A DNA stretch of 64,000 bases. Origin: Lacticigenium naphthae DSM 19658. Lineage in GTDB: Bacteria > Bacillota > Bacilli > Lactobacillales > Carnobacteriaceae_A. The notes under the pieces are model-generated. The model saw only the letters and a list, made by a program, of their open reading frames with translations. It was not told the DNA's origin and did not search any database. Below, piece by piece: positions 18,144 through 27,208 of this stretch. The translations under genes and the position numbers were made by a program. Within the stretch, counting starts at the first letter, position 1. Each line of letters opens with the position of its first letter. Location: assembly GCF_000425865.1 (NCBI RefSeq), contig NZ_AUEG01000003.1, positions 62,001 to 126,000 on the forward strand, written 5' to 3'.

Positions 18144-19265
18144 ATGGAGAATTACAGAAAAACATATGCTCATATATCCTTAACGAATTTCATTTCCAAT
18201 ATCCACACGTTCAAAAACCGCCTATCCGATTCTACAAAATTGATGGCTGTAGTAAAAGCAGATGCATATGGTCATGGTGCGGTAAAAATGAGTCAAGTAG
18301 CCATTGAAAATGGTGCTGACTATCTAGCTGTTGCAATTTTAGAAGAAGCCTTAGAATTACGCAAAGCAGGTATCACAGCTCCCATTTTAGTTCTTGGTCC
18401 TACCACAATGGATGGTTTACAACCCGCTATTGACACGAATATTACATTAACTATTTTTAAGAAAGAAACGGCTCAGGCACTAGTGAAATTGGCTAAACAC
18501 TCTTCTCAAAAACCACTAGTGCATTTAAAAATCGATACTGGCATGACGAGAATTGGCGTACGCAGCGGAAAAGAGGCTCTAGAAATAGTAGAGATATTAC
18601 AAGCTGGGGGAATTTCTGCTGAGGGTATTTTCACTCATTTTGCGGATGCAGACAATGTAACAAACCTGGATTATACAGATAAACAGTATCACACCTTTGT
18701 GGCTATTCTTAACTATTTAAATCAACAAGGATTCTCTTTTCCGATACAGCATTGTGCAAATACAGCGACCGTTTATACACGTCAAGAATACCAGTTGGAT
18801 ATGGTTCGAATTGGGATAGGTTTATACGGTTATGCACCAGATAAAAAACTGCTTGCCGCCTTATCCTTAAAACCTGTATTAACATTGGTCACTCATCCTT
18901 CTTTTATTAAACACGTACCAAAAGGACAATCCATTGGCTATAGCTGCACCTATAAAACAACTGATGAAGCCACTATCGCTACCTTACCTATTGGTTATGC
19001 TGATGGACTGCCTAGACAGCTCACGAATGCAGGCAGTTTATTCCATCAGGGCATCCAACTCCCGATAGTTGGTAGAGTATGTATGGATCAAACCATGATC
19101 GATAGTACCCTCGCACCTCATTTGGCCGAAGATTCTGAGCTGGTATTGTTCGGTGATCGTCCTTCTACTCAAACTGCTATATTTACTATCGCAGAATTCA
19201 CACAGACAAATCATTATGCAATTTTATGCGGTATAACTAATCGGGTCCCACGATATTATGAATAA
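18144..19265 (+). CDS. alr: Alanine racemase
   Basis: The 373-aa PLP enzyme makes D-alanine for peptidoglycan and teichoic acids. The PLP lysine lies in AVVKADAYGHGAVK near residue 39 and the second-site Tyr in SIGYSCTYKTT; CMDQTMID is the conserved active-site Met-Asp motif. The N-terminal TIM barrel and C-terminal beta domain are complete. AGAGGAG precedes the ATG. It is followed after 14 bases by a broken DUF421 gene. Confidence 0.96.
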   Translation: MENYRKTYAHISLTNFISNIHTFKNRLSDSTKLMAVVKADAYGHGAVKMSQVAIENGADYLAVAILEEALELRKAGITAPILVLGPTTMDGLQPAIDTNITLTIFKKETAQALVKLAKHSSQKPLVHLKIDTGMTRIGVRSGKEALEIVEILQAGGISAEGIFTHFADADNVTNLDYTDKQYHTFVAILNYLNQQGFSFPIQHCANTATVYTRQEYQLDMVRIGIGLYGYAPDKKLLAALSLKPVLTLVTHPSFIKHVPKGQSIGYSCTYKTTDEATIATLPIGYADGLPRQLTNAGSLFHQGIQLPIVGRVCMDQTMIDSTLAPHLAEDSELVLFGDRPSTQTAIFTIAEFTQTNHYAILCGITNRVPRYYE

Positions 19266-19279
19266 GGAGTGCGTCTCTT

Positions 19280-19787
19280 ATGTTTATTAGCGATTCATTG
19301 TCTATTACTCGAATTGCGGTGGTCAGCATTTTAGCTTTTATATTGGTTGTCATTGTCTTACGCATATCTGGAAAAAGAACCTTATCAAAAATGAACTCGT
19401 TTGACTTCATTGTCACGGTTGCTCTTGGCTCTGTCCTAGCAAGTATTTTGACAAGTACAGATTTACCTCTAATCGATGGTATCCTAGCTTTTTCACTACT
19501 TGTTTTTATGCAATATATAACCAGCTGGCTTTCTGTTCGATCCAATTTCATCAGTGATTTAGTCAAATCACAGCCTCGCTTATTATACTATCAAGGAAAA
19601 TTCGACAATAAAGCGATGAAAAAAGAAAGAATCACACAGTCAGAAATATTACAGGCTGTTCGAAATCAAGGGAAAGCCTCTTTCTGCTGTCGTCTTGGAA
19701 ACTGACGGTACATTTTCTATCCTAGAAACCACAGCACCTTCTTCAGCTGATGTATCGACCCTGAAAAATGTCATGGGAGAAAAATAA
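19280..19787 (+). pseudogene. DUF421 (YetF-like) membrane protein, frameshifted
   Basis: The first frame runs to 19705 (141 codons) with membrane segments and the DUF421 core LSKMNSFDFIVTVALGSVLAS, then YYQGKFDNKAMKKERITQSE and VRNQGKASF. There the frame turns to unrelated residues and stops. In another frame the family continues at once with AVVLETDGTFSILETT and ends at a TAA at 19785-19787. The break lies within about ten bases near 19680-19690 and looks like one extra base or two missing ones. AAGGAG precedes the ATG. It may be real decay or a sequencing error. Confidence 0.8.
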
Positions 19788-19826
19788 GAATTCAGAAATA
19801 AAGGGTGCAATTTTTAAAAAAACACG

Positions 19827-19832
19827 TATAAT
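19827..19832 (+). promoter_or_regulatory. -10 element for the ABC-F gene
   Basis: TATAAT lies 57 bases before the ABC-F start and downstream of the broken DUF421 gene. A -35 match is poor (GTGCAA with a 16-base gap). Confidence 0.4.
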
Positions 19833-19888
19833 AGAATTATTGGACTAAAAAACTTAGATGAAATTATAGAATTGAGGAAATTGATTAC

Positions 19889-21517
19889 ATGATCACAGTA
19901 ACAGATGTAAGTTTACGTTTTTCAGATAAAAAACTCTTTGAACAAGTTGATTTAAAATTCACACCCGGGAATTGTTACGGGGTAATCGGAGCAAATGGTG
20001 CCGGAAAATCTACGTTCTTAAAGATTTTGTCGGGAGACATTGAACCGACTACAGGAAATGTTTCTTTATCCCCAAATGAACGCTTGACTACTTTAAAACA
20101 AAATCACTATGACTACGAAGAATTCACCGTTATCGACACCGTTATCATGGGACATAAACGTCTTTATGATATTATTGAAGAAAAAAATAATCTTTACATG
20201 AAAGCTGATTTTTCAGATGCAGATGGTATGTTAGTTGCAGAATTAGAAGGAGAGTTTTCAGAACTAAATGGTTGGGAAGCTGAGCCACAAGCGACTTCTC
20301 TTCTACAAGGTTTGGGAATTTCCGAAAGCTTGATCCACAATAAAATGAGTGAATTAGATGCGGGACAACGTGTCAAGGTATTACTTGCTCAAGCTCTTTT
20401 TGGAAAACCTGATGTTCTGCTTTTAGATGAGCCAACAAACGGATTAGACACTCCCTCTATTCAATGGCTAGAAGAATTCTTGATCAACTTTGAAAACACC
20501 CTTATTGTTGTTTCCCATGACCGTCACTTCTTAAATAAAGTTTGTACACATATGGTTGATGTGGACTTCGAAAAAATCAAACTTTTTGTTGGAAATTACG
20601 ATTTTTGGTTGGAATCTAGTCAATTAGCTTCTAAATTACAAGGTGATCAAAACATCAAAAAAGAAGAAAAAATCAAGGAATTACAAGATTTTATTGCGCG
20701 ATTCAGTGCAAATGCTTCTAAATCCAAACAAGCTACTTCCCGTAAAAAAATGTTGGAGAAAATCACATTGGATGATATCCAACCTTCTTCTCGTCGTTAT
20801 CCTTTTGTAGGATTTAAACCGGAAAGAGAAATTGGGAATGATTTGCTCCGTGTGGAAAATCTTTCTAAATCAATTGATGGGAAGAAAATTTTCGACAATG
20901 TTTCCTTCACATTAAATCGTGGTGATAAAACAGCTTTCATTGGCCGCAGTGATGTAGTTTTGACAACTCTGTTTAAAATTATTATGGGCGAAATGGAACC
21001 TGACAGTGGAACAGTCAAATGGGGCGTGACCACTTCTCAATCGTATATGCCTAAAGATCATTCCGCTGAATTTACTAATGGCTCTTTGACTATCATAGAT
21101 TGGCTTCGCCAGTATACTTCTAAAGAGGAAAGCGATAATACTTTCTTAAGAAGTTTCTTGGGACGCATGCTTTTCTCAGGCGATGAAGTGATGAAGGAAG
21201 TGTCTGTTCTTTCAGGGGGAGAACGCGTACGTTGTATTCTTTCCAAGCTAATGCTAAGTAAAGCGAATGTACTTGTTTTAGATGACCCAACAAACCATTT
21301 AGATCTGGAATCCATTACTTCTTTAAATAATGGCTTGATCGATTATAAAGGAGCCTTACTTTTCAGCTCCCATGACCATCAATTCATCCAAACAGTAGCT
21401 AACCGGATCATCGAAGTTACTCCGAATGGCGTAGTTGACCGTCCAGAAACCACTTACGACGAATTCTTAGATACAAAAGAATTACAAGAACGTATTAAAA
21501 AACTTTATGCAATGTAG
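19889..21517 (+). CDS. ABC-F ATPase (YbiT/YkpA-like)
   Basis: The 542-aa protein has two ABC ATPase domains and no membrane segment, the ABC-F layout of ribosome-associated translation factors. Domain 1 has Walker A GANGAGKST and Walker B VLLLDEPTNGLD, but the signature reads ELDAGQRVKVLLAQ instead of LSGGQ. Domain 2 keeps VLSGGERVRC and VLVLDDPTNHLDLES, while its Walker A is degenerate (FIGRSDVVLTTLF). A linker of charged residues (about 250-290) joins them. This pattern is seen in the YbiT-like branch, so I read it as functional. TTGAGGAAATTGATTAC precedes the ATG. Confidence 0.92.
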   Translation: MITVTDVSLRFSDKKLFEQVDLKFTPGNCYGVIGANGAGKSTFLKILSGDIEPTTGNVSLSPNERLTTLKQNHYDYEEFTVIDTVIMGHKRLYDIIEEKNNLYMKADFSDADGMLVAELEGEFSELNGWEAEPQATSLLQGLGISESLIHNKMSELDAGQRVKVLLAQALFGKPDVLLLDEPTNGLDTPSIQWLEEFLINFENTLIVVSHDRHFLNKVCTHMVDVDFEKIKLFVGNYDFWLESSQLASKLQGDQNIKKEEKIKELQDFIARFSANASKSKQATSRKKMLEKITLDDIQPSSRRYPFVGFKPEREIGNDLLRVENLSKSIDGKKIFDNVSFTLNRGDKTAFIGRSDVVLTTLFKIIMGEMEPDSGTVKWGVTTSQSYMPKDHSAEFTNGSLTIIDWLRQYTSKEESDNTFLRSFLGRMLFSGDEVMKEVSVLSGGERVRCILSKLMLSKANVLVLDDPTNHLDLESITSLNNGLIDYKGALLFSSHDHQFIQTVANRIIEVTPNGVVDRPETTYDEFLDTKELQERIKKLYAM

Positions 21518-21579
21518 TAACTAAACAACTGAAAGAAGGATCGTTCTTCTTTTGACTAACACAAAAAATGAAACCTTAT

Positions 21580-21631
21580 AAAACACCCACGAAATAGTAT
21601 GATCATAAACATACTATTTCGTGGGTGTTTT
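21580..21631. repeat. 22-bp perfect inverted repeat (long hairpin)
   Basis: The arms 21580-21601 and 21610-21631 are perfectly complementary over 22 bases around an 8-base loop (ATCATAAA); the core is CACCCACGAAATAG. Five T follow on the plus strand. It may terminate the ABC-F gene, but the stem is twice the length of other terminators here and it abuts a decayed frame, so it could also be a mobile-element remnant. Confidence 0.7.
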
Positions 21632-21655
21632 TGTGTAGACAAAATCATGTATTCA

Positions 21656-21945
21656 TAGGTCAAACGAGAGAAAGACTTCCTCAGTAGCCTATCGCGAAGA
21701 GGACGATGTGAGATAATAATACACTTGAGGAGACGTTTCGTCCAACTGCTCTGTAAGGAGATTCCACTAGTTCGGTGCATTTGGTTGGCCTCACAAGAAA
21801 TCCTCGCTTGTGAAATCAACTATTTCTATGGTGAACGAATGCAAGAAAAATAGGCTACTATTCTCCAACAAAATTTAGTGGACCAGCAGCCTAAGAAAGT
21901 GAATTATCACTATCTCCAAGCAATCTGTCGATTTACTTTTTAGTT
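21656..21945 (+). pseudogene. Decayed open frame of unknown origin
   Basis: After a stop near 21655, one plus-strand frame is open for about 65 codons to a TAG, then continues in the same frame for 30 more codons to a second TAG. The conceptual peptide includes FVQLLCKEIPLVRCIWLASQ, CEINYFYGERMQEK, stop, then QQPKKVNYHYLQAICRFTF. It has no start codon with an SD. I cannot name the family. The gap of 430 bases between the ABC-F gene and the PepSY gene holds only this and the hairpin. Confidence 0.35.
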
Positions 21946-21947
21946 TT

Positions 21948-22604
21948 TTATTCAACAATTTCTCCTGTTTGCGCATTTACTTTTACATCATCGTCATCAC
22001 TTATGTCCTCTGTATCTTCTAAATCAATTTCGTATACAGTCAGATCATTTTCAACATCCAGCTCCCATTTCTCAACATATCCAGACCCCACATAATCTAA
22101 AACTCTATTCATGGCTTCTTTTGGATTCAAGATGCTTGTTACATCTAAACTATCATCTGTATCATCATTGTTTTCTTCCTCTGTTTCTTCAAAAAGAATT
22201 TCTCCCGATTCGGCAGTTAGCCTCATTTCGTAGTCATTGGCTGAATCGAACCCCTCTATATCATAAACATATTCGCCATCTTCTTCATCAAACTGGATCG
22301 ATTCGATCATGGGATCTGAAAAATTTTCGTTAAAGTGGTTTATGGCATCCGTTAAAGAAAAATCGAAATCCATCGTTTCCAGCCCCATGCTTGCTTGACT
22401 CTTATCCAAAGAATCACTCGTCGATTCATCAACTGTTGTATCATCCGTTTTTGATTCTGAAGTCTCCATTTTTCCCTCATCCACCGTTGTATCGATTGAT
22501 CCATCTTCTTCTGGCCCCACTCCAGTTTCATTTCCGCAGGCTACTAAAGCCACCATAGATATGAAGGACACTACACTCAGTTTAATGGTCTTCTTCAAAA
22601 ACAC
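21948..22604 (-). CDS. Lipoprotein with two PepSY domains
   Basis: The 218-aa protein is a predicted lipoprotein: the signal peptide ends in a lipobox at MVALVACGN. A Ser/Thr/Asp-rich linker follows, then two PepSY-like domains, one around AINHFNENFSDPMIESIQF and one around AMNRVLDYVGSGYVEKWELD, each ending in a tESGEI/AQTGEI turn. PepSY domains often inhibit proteases or bind at the cell surface. I choose the GTG at 22604 because AGGAGG lies 8 bases upstream; a GTG three codons earlier overlaps the SD. The protein is very acidic. Confidence 0.8.
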   Translation of the reverse strand: MFLKKTIKLSVVSFISMVALVACGNETGVGPEEDGSIDTTVDEGKMETSESKTDDTTVDESTSDSLDKSQASMGLETMDFDFSLTDAINHFNENFSDPMIESIQFDEEDGEYVYDIEGFDSANDYEMRLTAESGEILFEETEEENNDDTDDSLDVTSILNPKEAMNRVLDYVGSGYVEKWELDVENDLTVYEIDLEDTEDISDDDDVKVNAQTGEIVE

Positions 22605-22734
22605 CTCTATCACCTCCTACTATTTAAGTTTTTTCCACTCAATTATTGCTTAAATTGTACCAAAACAGGTTTGTAAATAATATTTATTTGCTTACAAAAA
22701 GAAAAAATAAACAATTCACTCTTTCCGAATTAGC

Positions 22735-22768
22735 AAAAAAAAGCCAGGACATTGTCCTGACTTTTTCA
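22735..22768 (-). terminator. Terminator after the LysM-3D gene
   Basis: On the minus strand AAAGTCAGGACAATGTCCTG and GCTTTTTTT form a stem (CAGGAC/GTCCTG plus AAAG/CTTT with one wobble) followed by seven T. Confidence 0.8.
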
Positions 22769-22786
22769 TAAAATTCTATGCCGCTC

Positions 22787-23590
22787 TTAATTTAAAATTG
22801 TGATTTCCATACTACGTCTGCCAAAAGCAATCGCATCATTTAAATCAGTGATATGCACATCGATGCGGTTACCTTTTATTGCACTACCCGTGTCTCCAGC
22901 AATATAAGTGCCGTATCCAGGTATGTGGACCTGTGAACCTAATGGAATAACACTAGGGTCAACAGCGATCACCCGTGGATTTTCGAGAAGATTGATTCCT
23001 GAATAAGTGATAGTACCTAAAGATGGTTGATTTGTTGAATAAGCGGTAGCTTCAACAACTAATTTTCTTCCTGCTTGAGAAGTAGTCGCAGCTGCTTCTG
23101 CTTTTTCAACTGGTTGTGTTTCCACAGTTGTTTCTACTTTTTCTTCAGGTTTTTCTTCCACTACTTCTTTTTCTTGTAATTCTTGTTTAACTTCTTCTGG
23201 TGTTTCTACTTCGACAACTTCTTCTTCACTTACATCATAACTTTTCACTTCATTATCGCTATCTTCAACAGTCACAACAGAATTATCTGCAGATAAATGA
23301 ATGTTATTTCCAGCAAAAATCATGTCTTTATGATTGATATCATTTACTTTAACTAATTTATCTACTGAAAGATCAGTTGCTGCTGCAAGTCCAGATAAAG
23401 TATCTCCCCATTGGAAAGTATATTTGGAACCTTTCGCTTCTTGTTCTTGAATTTCTGATCTGATTTCTTCTACAGAACGAGGAGTCCATGATTCTTGCGC
23501 GGAGGCAGTTGTTTCGCCAGCCAAGAATATTCCTGCCATTGCTATAGTTGTTCCCATTGTCATCAATTGCTTTTTCATTTTGTTATTCAT
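22787..23590 (-). CDS. Secreted LysM and 3D-domain peptidoglycan-active protein
   Basis: The 267-aa protein has a signal peptide ending TTASAQE, one LysM domain at about residues 57-100 (YTFQWGDTLSGLAAATDLSV...NDINHKDMIFAGNNIHL), a Glu/Val-rich linker and a C-terminal 3D domain (VEATAYSTNQPS, VIAVDPSVIPLGSQVHIPGY, AGDTGSAIKGNRIDVHI). LysM tethers it to peptidoglycan and the 3D fold is muralytic in Rpf/YocH relatives. AAAGGAG lies 8 bases before the ATG. The upstream 490 bases hold no gene. Confidence 0.9.
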   Translation of the reverse strand: MNNKMKKQLMTMGTTIAMAGIFLAGETTASAQESWTPRSVEEIRSEIQEQEAKGSKYTFQWGDTLSGLAAATDLSVDKLVKVNDINHKDMIFAGNNIHLSADNSVVTVEDSDNEVKSYDVSEEEVVEVETPEEVKQELQEKEVVEEKPEEKVETTVETQPVEKAEAAATTSQAGRKLVVEATAYSTNQPSLGTITYSGINLLENPRVIAVDPSVIPLGSQVHIPGYGTYIAGDTGSAIKGNRIDVHITDLNDAIAFGRRSMEITILN

Positions 23591-24082
23591 TTAAATTTCT
23601 CCTTTGTATATAACTTCTACATTCTCAAGGACAGACGGTTGACTACATCTACTGATACAGCATTATCTCTTTCCTTCAACGAATGTAATCTTAACATGTC
23701 CCCCCAAAGAATAAAGGGGTTTTTCTTAACTGTCACACCCTCTTAGTCGTTCTGTATTATTACACGACATTTGTTACAGAATGACTACAGCGCTCTGTTT
23801 TCTTGTAAAATAATACATGTTATTGTAAGAAACTTGGTTTTCTAACAATACAGCGCATACATTCTGTTTTTACTAACTAGACACTTTTTTCTCTTCAATA
23901 AGTTGGCTCTAAAAATCGATTAGTTCCTCTTAGAGGTTTGCAGTCAAAAAAAGAAGGATCTAGGATATCTCTCCCAAACCCTTCCTGTTCACACAACCAT
24001 TATCATCCTAAACGCGTTCAACCTTGCATAAACAGATATAGTAGATATACAGCTTTATGCGAATGAAAGCACGCTTGTTTCT
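23591..24082. other. 492-bp intergenic region upstream of the LysM-3D gene
   Basis: No gene is visible. On the minus strand the leader has a CCCC-TTTATTCTTT-GGGG hairpin (about 23702-23720). An imperfect dyad centred on ACATGT lies near 23797-23833, and TGTAAC with TGTAAT eight bases apart near 23760-23778 is reminiscent of WalR half-sites but at the wrong spacing. GCATAAA / TTTATGC (24026-24060) flanks the reductase stop. I looked for a c-di-AMP (ydaO) riboswitch core, common before such genes, and did not recognise one. Confidence 0.4.
23947..23985 (-). terminator. Possible terminator after the CoA-disulfide reductase gene
   Basis: On the minus strand GAAGG and CCTTC enclose about 22 bases with some inner pairing and are followed by seven T. 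The stem is short, so this is tentative. Confidence 0.4.
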
Positions 24083-25756
24083 TTAGCTGTTTTCTGCATC
24101 GATCGTCTGCATTTTTTTAAGCAACTGATAGGTTTTGTTTCCTCCAGATAAATTATATACTTCTTTAAACCCTTTATTGTGCAGTAAATTTTGAGCTGCA
24201 TTCCCGGTTACACCTTTATTGCAATAAACTACAGTAGGCAACGTGGGATCCAGTTCACTTAATCGATCACGTAAATCCGCTAACGGGATGTGTTGGGCAT
24301 GAGCCACATGATTCTTTTCGTAGTCTTTTTTCGATCGCGTATCGATTATTTGAATCGTTTCTTTTTGGCTTCTCTTCATCAATTCACTAGCTGTAAGCAG
24401 GGGATTCTTTTTCAAAGCATTATCCAAAGCCATCCCAGTATAAAGAATCGGGTCTTTCGTTGTTGCAAAGGGAGGTGCATAGGCTAAATCAAGATGAAAT
24501 AAATCTTCTGCCTTTGCTTTAAAACTAATAGCAGTAGCCAGGACATCTATTCGCTTGTCTACTCCTTCAGGTCCTACTATTTGAGCACCAAGGATACGTT
24601 CACTTTTTTTATCCACTAATGCCTTGATAGTGATCTCTTTTCCGCCCAAATATTTCGCATGCGCCGGTTTGATATTATATAACACTTCTATAGCGTAGCC
24701 TTTTGCTCTTGCCTCTTTTTCAGTCAATCCCGTTTGTGCAACGTGCAGATCAAATATTCTAAAGATCCCAGTTCCTAATACACCTCGATGAGTCAGACTT
24801 CCGCCTGTAATGACATCGCCCGCAATTCGTCCCATTTTATTGGCAGTAGATCCCAGTGGACGATACAATGGTTGGCCATCAATGACTGAAAAACTTTCCG
24901 CAACATCTCCAACTGCAAAAACATTTGGAATATTCGTGCGCATTTGCTTGTCTACTTTCAAGGCTCTCGACGATCCGATTTCAGCACCCAATGATGATCC
25001 CAATTGTGTATTCGGACGGACCCCTGTAGCCAAAATCACCAAATCTGTTTCTAGGGTTTTGCCCTTAGTCGTTGTTAGCTGAGTAATTTTTTCATTTCCA
25101 TTGATCGTTGCTACAGTATCAGCTAGCTGGAGGGTCACATTGTGGTTCCTCAATTCTTCCTCTACATGAAAGGCCATCTCCTTATCCATTTGGGGCATGA
25201 CCTGATCTTCTAGTTGAACGATAGTTACTTCTAATCCTTTTCGAATCAGCTGTTCAGTCATTTCAAGACCAATAAATCCAGCTCCAACAATGACGACCTT
25301 TTTAGGTTGAAGCCTTTCGATTGCTTCTTGAATTTGACGAGCATCTTCCATTGAACGAACCTGGAATAAATTTGAGTATCTTCCCAATTCAAAAGGAGCC
25401 GGTGTGTATGGAGAAGCTCCGGTCGCCAATACTAAACGATCATAGTTTTCTGTGATTGTTTCATTTGTTTGTAAATTCTTAACCGTCAAGGTATGTGCAT
25501 CTGCATTTACTTCTAAAACTTCATGCTGGGTATGGATATCAATTTGAAATCTCTCTTTAAACCATTTTTCATCACGCGGGATCAAATTATCGATGGTCTC
25601 TACTTCGCCACCAAGGTAATAAGGAATTCCACAAACAGAATAAGAGATGTCTTTCCCTTTATCATAAACAACGATTTCCGCTTCTTCTGTGTTTCTTCTT
25701 GCTTTAGCTGCAACGGAAGTCCCTGCGGCAACCGAACCGATCACAACGATTTTCAT
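24083..25756 (-). CDS. CoA-disulfide reductase with C-terminal rhodanese domain
   Basis: The 557-aa flavoprotein reduces CoA disulfide or persulfide with NAD(P)H. The FAD motif is VIGSVAAGTSVAAKARR at the N-terminus, the single active-site Cys is in SYSVCGIPYYLGG near residue 43, and the NAD motif is VVIVGAGFIGLEM near 153. The second FAD motif NVFAVGDVAE and a dimerisation domain follow. From about residue 450 a rhodanese domain carries the sulfur-acceptor loop YCNKGVTG. It is the last gene after arsR and acr3 with a 16-base gap, suggesting a thiol or persulfide role in arsenic stress. Confidence 0.93.
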   Translation of the reverse strand: MKIVVIGSVAAGTSVAAKARRNTEEAEIVVYDKGKDISYSVCGIPYYLGGEVETIDNLIPRDEKWFKERFQIDIHTQHEVLEVNADAHTLTVKNLQTNETITENYDRLVLATGASPYTPAPFELGRYSNLFQVRSMEDARQIQEAIERLQPKKVVIVGAGFIGLEMTEQLIRKGLEVTIVQLEDQVMPQMDKEMAFHVEEELRNHNVTLQLADTVATINGNEKITQLTTTKGKTLETDLVILATGVRPNTQLGSSLGAEIGSSRALKVDKQMRTNIPNVFAVGDVAESFSVIDGQPLYRPLGSTANKMGRIAGDVITGGSLTHRGVLGTGIFRIFDLHVAQTGLTEKEARAKGYAIEVLYNIKPAHAKYLGGKEITIKALVDKKSERILGAQIVGPEGVDKRIDVLATAISFKAKAEDLFHLDLAYAPPFATTKDPILYTGMALDNALKKNPLLTASELMKRSQKETIQIIDTRSKKDYEKNHVAHAQHIPLADLRDRLSELDPTLPTVVYCNKGVTGNAAQNLLHNKGFKEVYNLSGGNKTYQLLKKMQTIDAENS

Positions 25757-25772
25757 ACTGATTCATCCTTTC

Positions 25773-26831
25773 TTAATAAGAATAATCTTTAAACCAGTGC
25801 TTTGTTTTATTCGCAATCTTAACTAATGTTAACATTACCGGCACTTCGACTAACACACCCACAACAGTTGCCAAAGTTGCTCCCGAATTTAATCCAAAAA
25901 CAGAAATAGAAACAGCTACAGACAATTCAAAGAAATTGCTTGCTCCAATCATTGCAGCAGGTGCGGCGATGCTGTATGGCAACTTGCATGCTTTGGCTCC
26001 TGTATAACTAATGATAAAAATGAAAAATGTTTGAATGATCAAGGGCACGGCAATCAATAGAATATGTAAAGGATTAGCAAGTATCCTCTCTCCTTGAAAA
26101 GAAAAGATCATAACAAGTGTTAAAAGGAGCCCTGCAATTGTTATTTTATCAAATTTTTTGATGAATGTATTTTCAAAATAATCCATGCCTTTCGATTGAA
26201 CTATTAACTTACGAACAAGAAAACTTAACACTAAAGGGACAACAATGAAGAGGACGGTTGATAAAATAAGTGTTCCCATAGGTACGGAAACATTTCCGAT
26301 GCCAAGTAATAAAGCCACAATAGGTGTGAACAAGAATAAAATAATAATATCATTAATAGAAACTTGTACAAGTGTATATGCCGGATCTCCATTTGTTAAG
26401 TGACTCCACACGAAGACCATAGCAGTACAGGGTGCAGCACCTAATAAAACGGCTCCTGCAATATATTCTCTCGCTAGGGTAGTCTCAATCAGCCCTTTAA
26501 ATACAATCAAAAAGAAAAAGGATGCAATAAAGAACATTGTGAACGGTTTGATCAACCAGTTGACCGTTGTAGTTAAAATGAGTCCTTTTGGTTTTTTTGT
26601 GGCGTCTACAATACTGGTGAAATCTATTTTTAACATCATAGGAAAAATCATTAACCAGATGAGGATGGCTGTCGGAACTGATACGCTATAATATTCAAAT
26701 CTGCTTAAAAAATCAGGTACTGTAGGAAAGAATTGACCAATGCCTACCCCCACCAACATACCCAAGGCAACCCATACCGTTAAATAACGTTCCCATAAAC
26801 TCATTCCACTTTTATTTGAAGTTTCACTCAT
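25773..26831 (-). CDS. acr3: Arsenite efflux permease, ACR3 family
   Basis: The 352-aa inner-membrane carrier exports arsenite. Ten membrane segments and ACR3 signatures are visible: the Cys-containing GAAPCTAMVFVWSHLTNGDP in helix 4 and AAPAAMIGASNFFELSVAVS in helix 9. The ATG at 26831 is used because GGAGG lies upstream inside arsR; the ATG overlaps the arsR stop as TAATG. A 15-residue upstream extension would read through arsR and is rejected. No arsC, arsA or arsD is nearby. Confidence 0.93.
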   Translation of the reverse strand: MSETSNKSGMSLWERYLTVWVALGMLVGVGIGQFFPTVPDFLSRFEYYSVSVPTAILIWLMIFPMMLKIDFTSIVDATKKPKGLILTTTVNWLIKPFTMFFIASFFFLIVFKGLIETTLAREYIAGAVLLGAAPCTAMVFVWSHLTNGDPAYTLVQVSINDIIILFLFTPIVALLLGIGNVSVPMGTLILSTVLFIVVPLVLSFLVRKLIVQSKGMDYFENTFIKKFDKITIAGLLLTLVMIFSFQGERILANPLHILLIAVPLIIQTFFIFIISYTGAKACKLPYSIAAPAAMIGASNFFELSVAVSISVFGLNSGATLATVVGVLVEVPVMLTLVKIANKTKHWFKDYSY

Positions 26832-27190
26832 TATAGATCGACCTCCATTTGTTCTACTTGTTTTTTCGTAGCACAATTGCTTGATCCATTCACGATTTCA
26901 TAGCATGAGCAGTCTATTATTCCAGATACAATTTCTTTTGTTCGTTCTTGAAAATCTTCTAATGTTGATTTATTTAGAGAATAATGATGCCACGTTCCTT
27001 CTTTACTCACATTCAATAAATCTGCATCTTTCAAAATTTTTAAATGATGTGACAGCGACGGTTGGGTCATGGCAAAGTATCCCAATAAATCGCAGGCACA
27101 CAAGCTTTCGCAAGAAACCAATTCAACTATTTGTGTTCGTTTTGGATCAGATAAAGCTTTTGCTATTTTGGAAAATTTTTCTGCATCCAT
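26831..27190 (-). CDS. arsR: ArsR-family repressor of the arsenic operon
   Basis: The 119-aa winged-helix repressor senses arsenite. The recognition region is MTQPSLSHHLKILKDADLL and the metal site lies in the preceding helix as SLCACDLL, with a Cys pair two residues apart. Additional C-terminal cysteines (DCSCYE, SSNC) may give a second metal site. The start at 27190 follows AAAGGATGAAGATA; the 19-residue extension lacks an SD. It heads the arsR-acr3-reductase operon behind a consensus promoter that carries the likely operator. Confidence 0.9.
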   Translation of the reverse strand: MDAEKFSKIAKALSDPKRTQIVELVSCESLCACDLLGYFAMTQPSLSHHLKILKDADLLNVSKEGTWHHYSLNKSTLEDFQERTKEIVSGIIDCSCYEIVNGSSNCATKKQVEQMEVDL

Positions 27191-27208
27191 TATCTTCATC
27201 CTTTCATA

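Noticed and set aside
20797..21033. Frames antisense to the ABC-F gene, and similar frames across from uvrC, scrA, oppBCD and pepF
   Set aside because: They mirror well-supported genes, lack SD sequences and show no domain.
19889..21517. ABC-F gene as a decayed pseudogene because of its degenerate second Walker A and missing first LSGGQ
   Set aside because: The rest is intact and full length, and these changes are typical of the YbiT-like branch.
21580..21631. Terminal inverted repeat of an intact insertion sequence
   Set aside because: The arms are only 8 bases apart, no transposase frame lies between or beside them, and no target duplication is evident.
23591..23760. c-di-AMP (ydaO) riboswitch before the LysM-3D gene
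   Set aside because: Such genes often carry one, but I could not find the conserved G-rich core; only a simple CCCC/GGGG hairpin is present.
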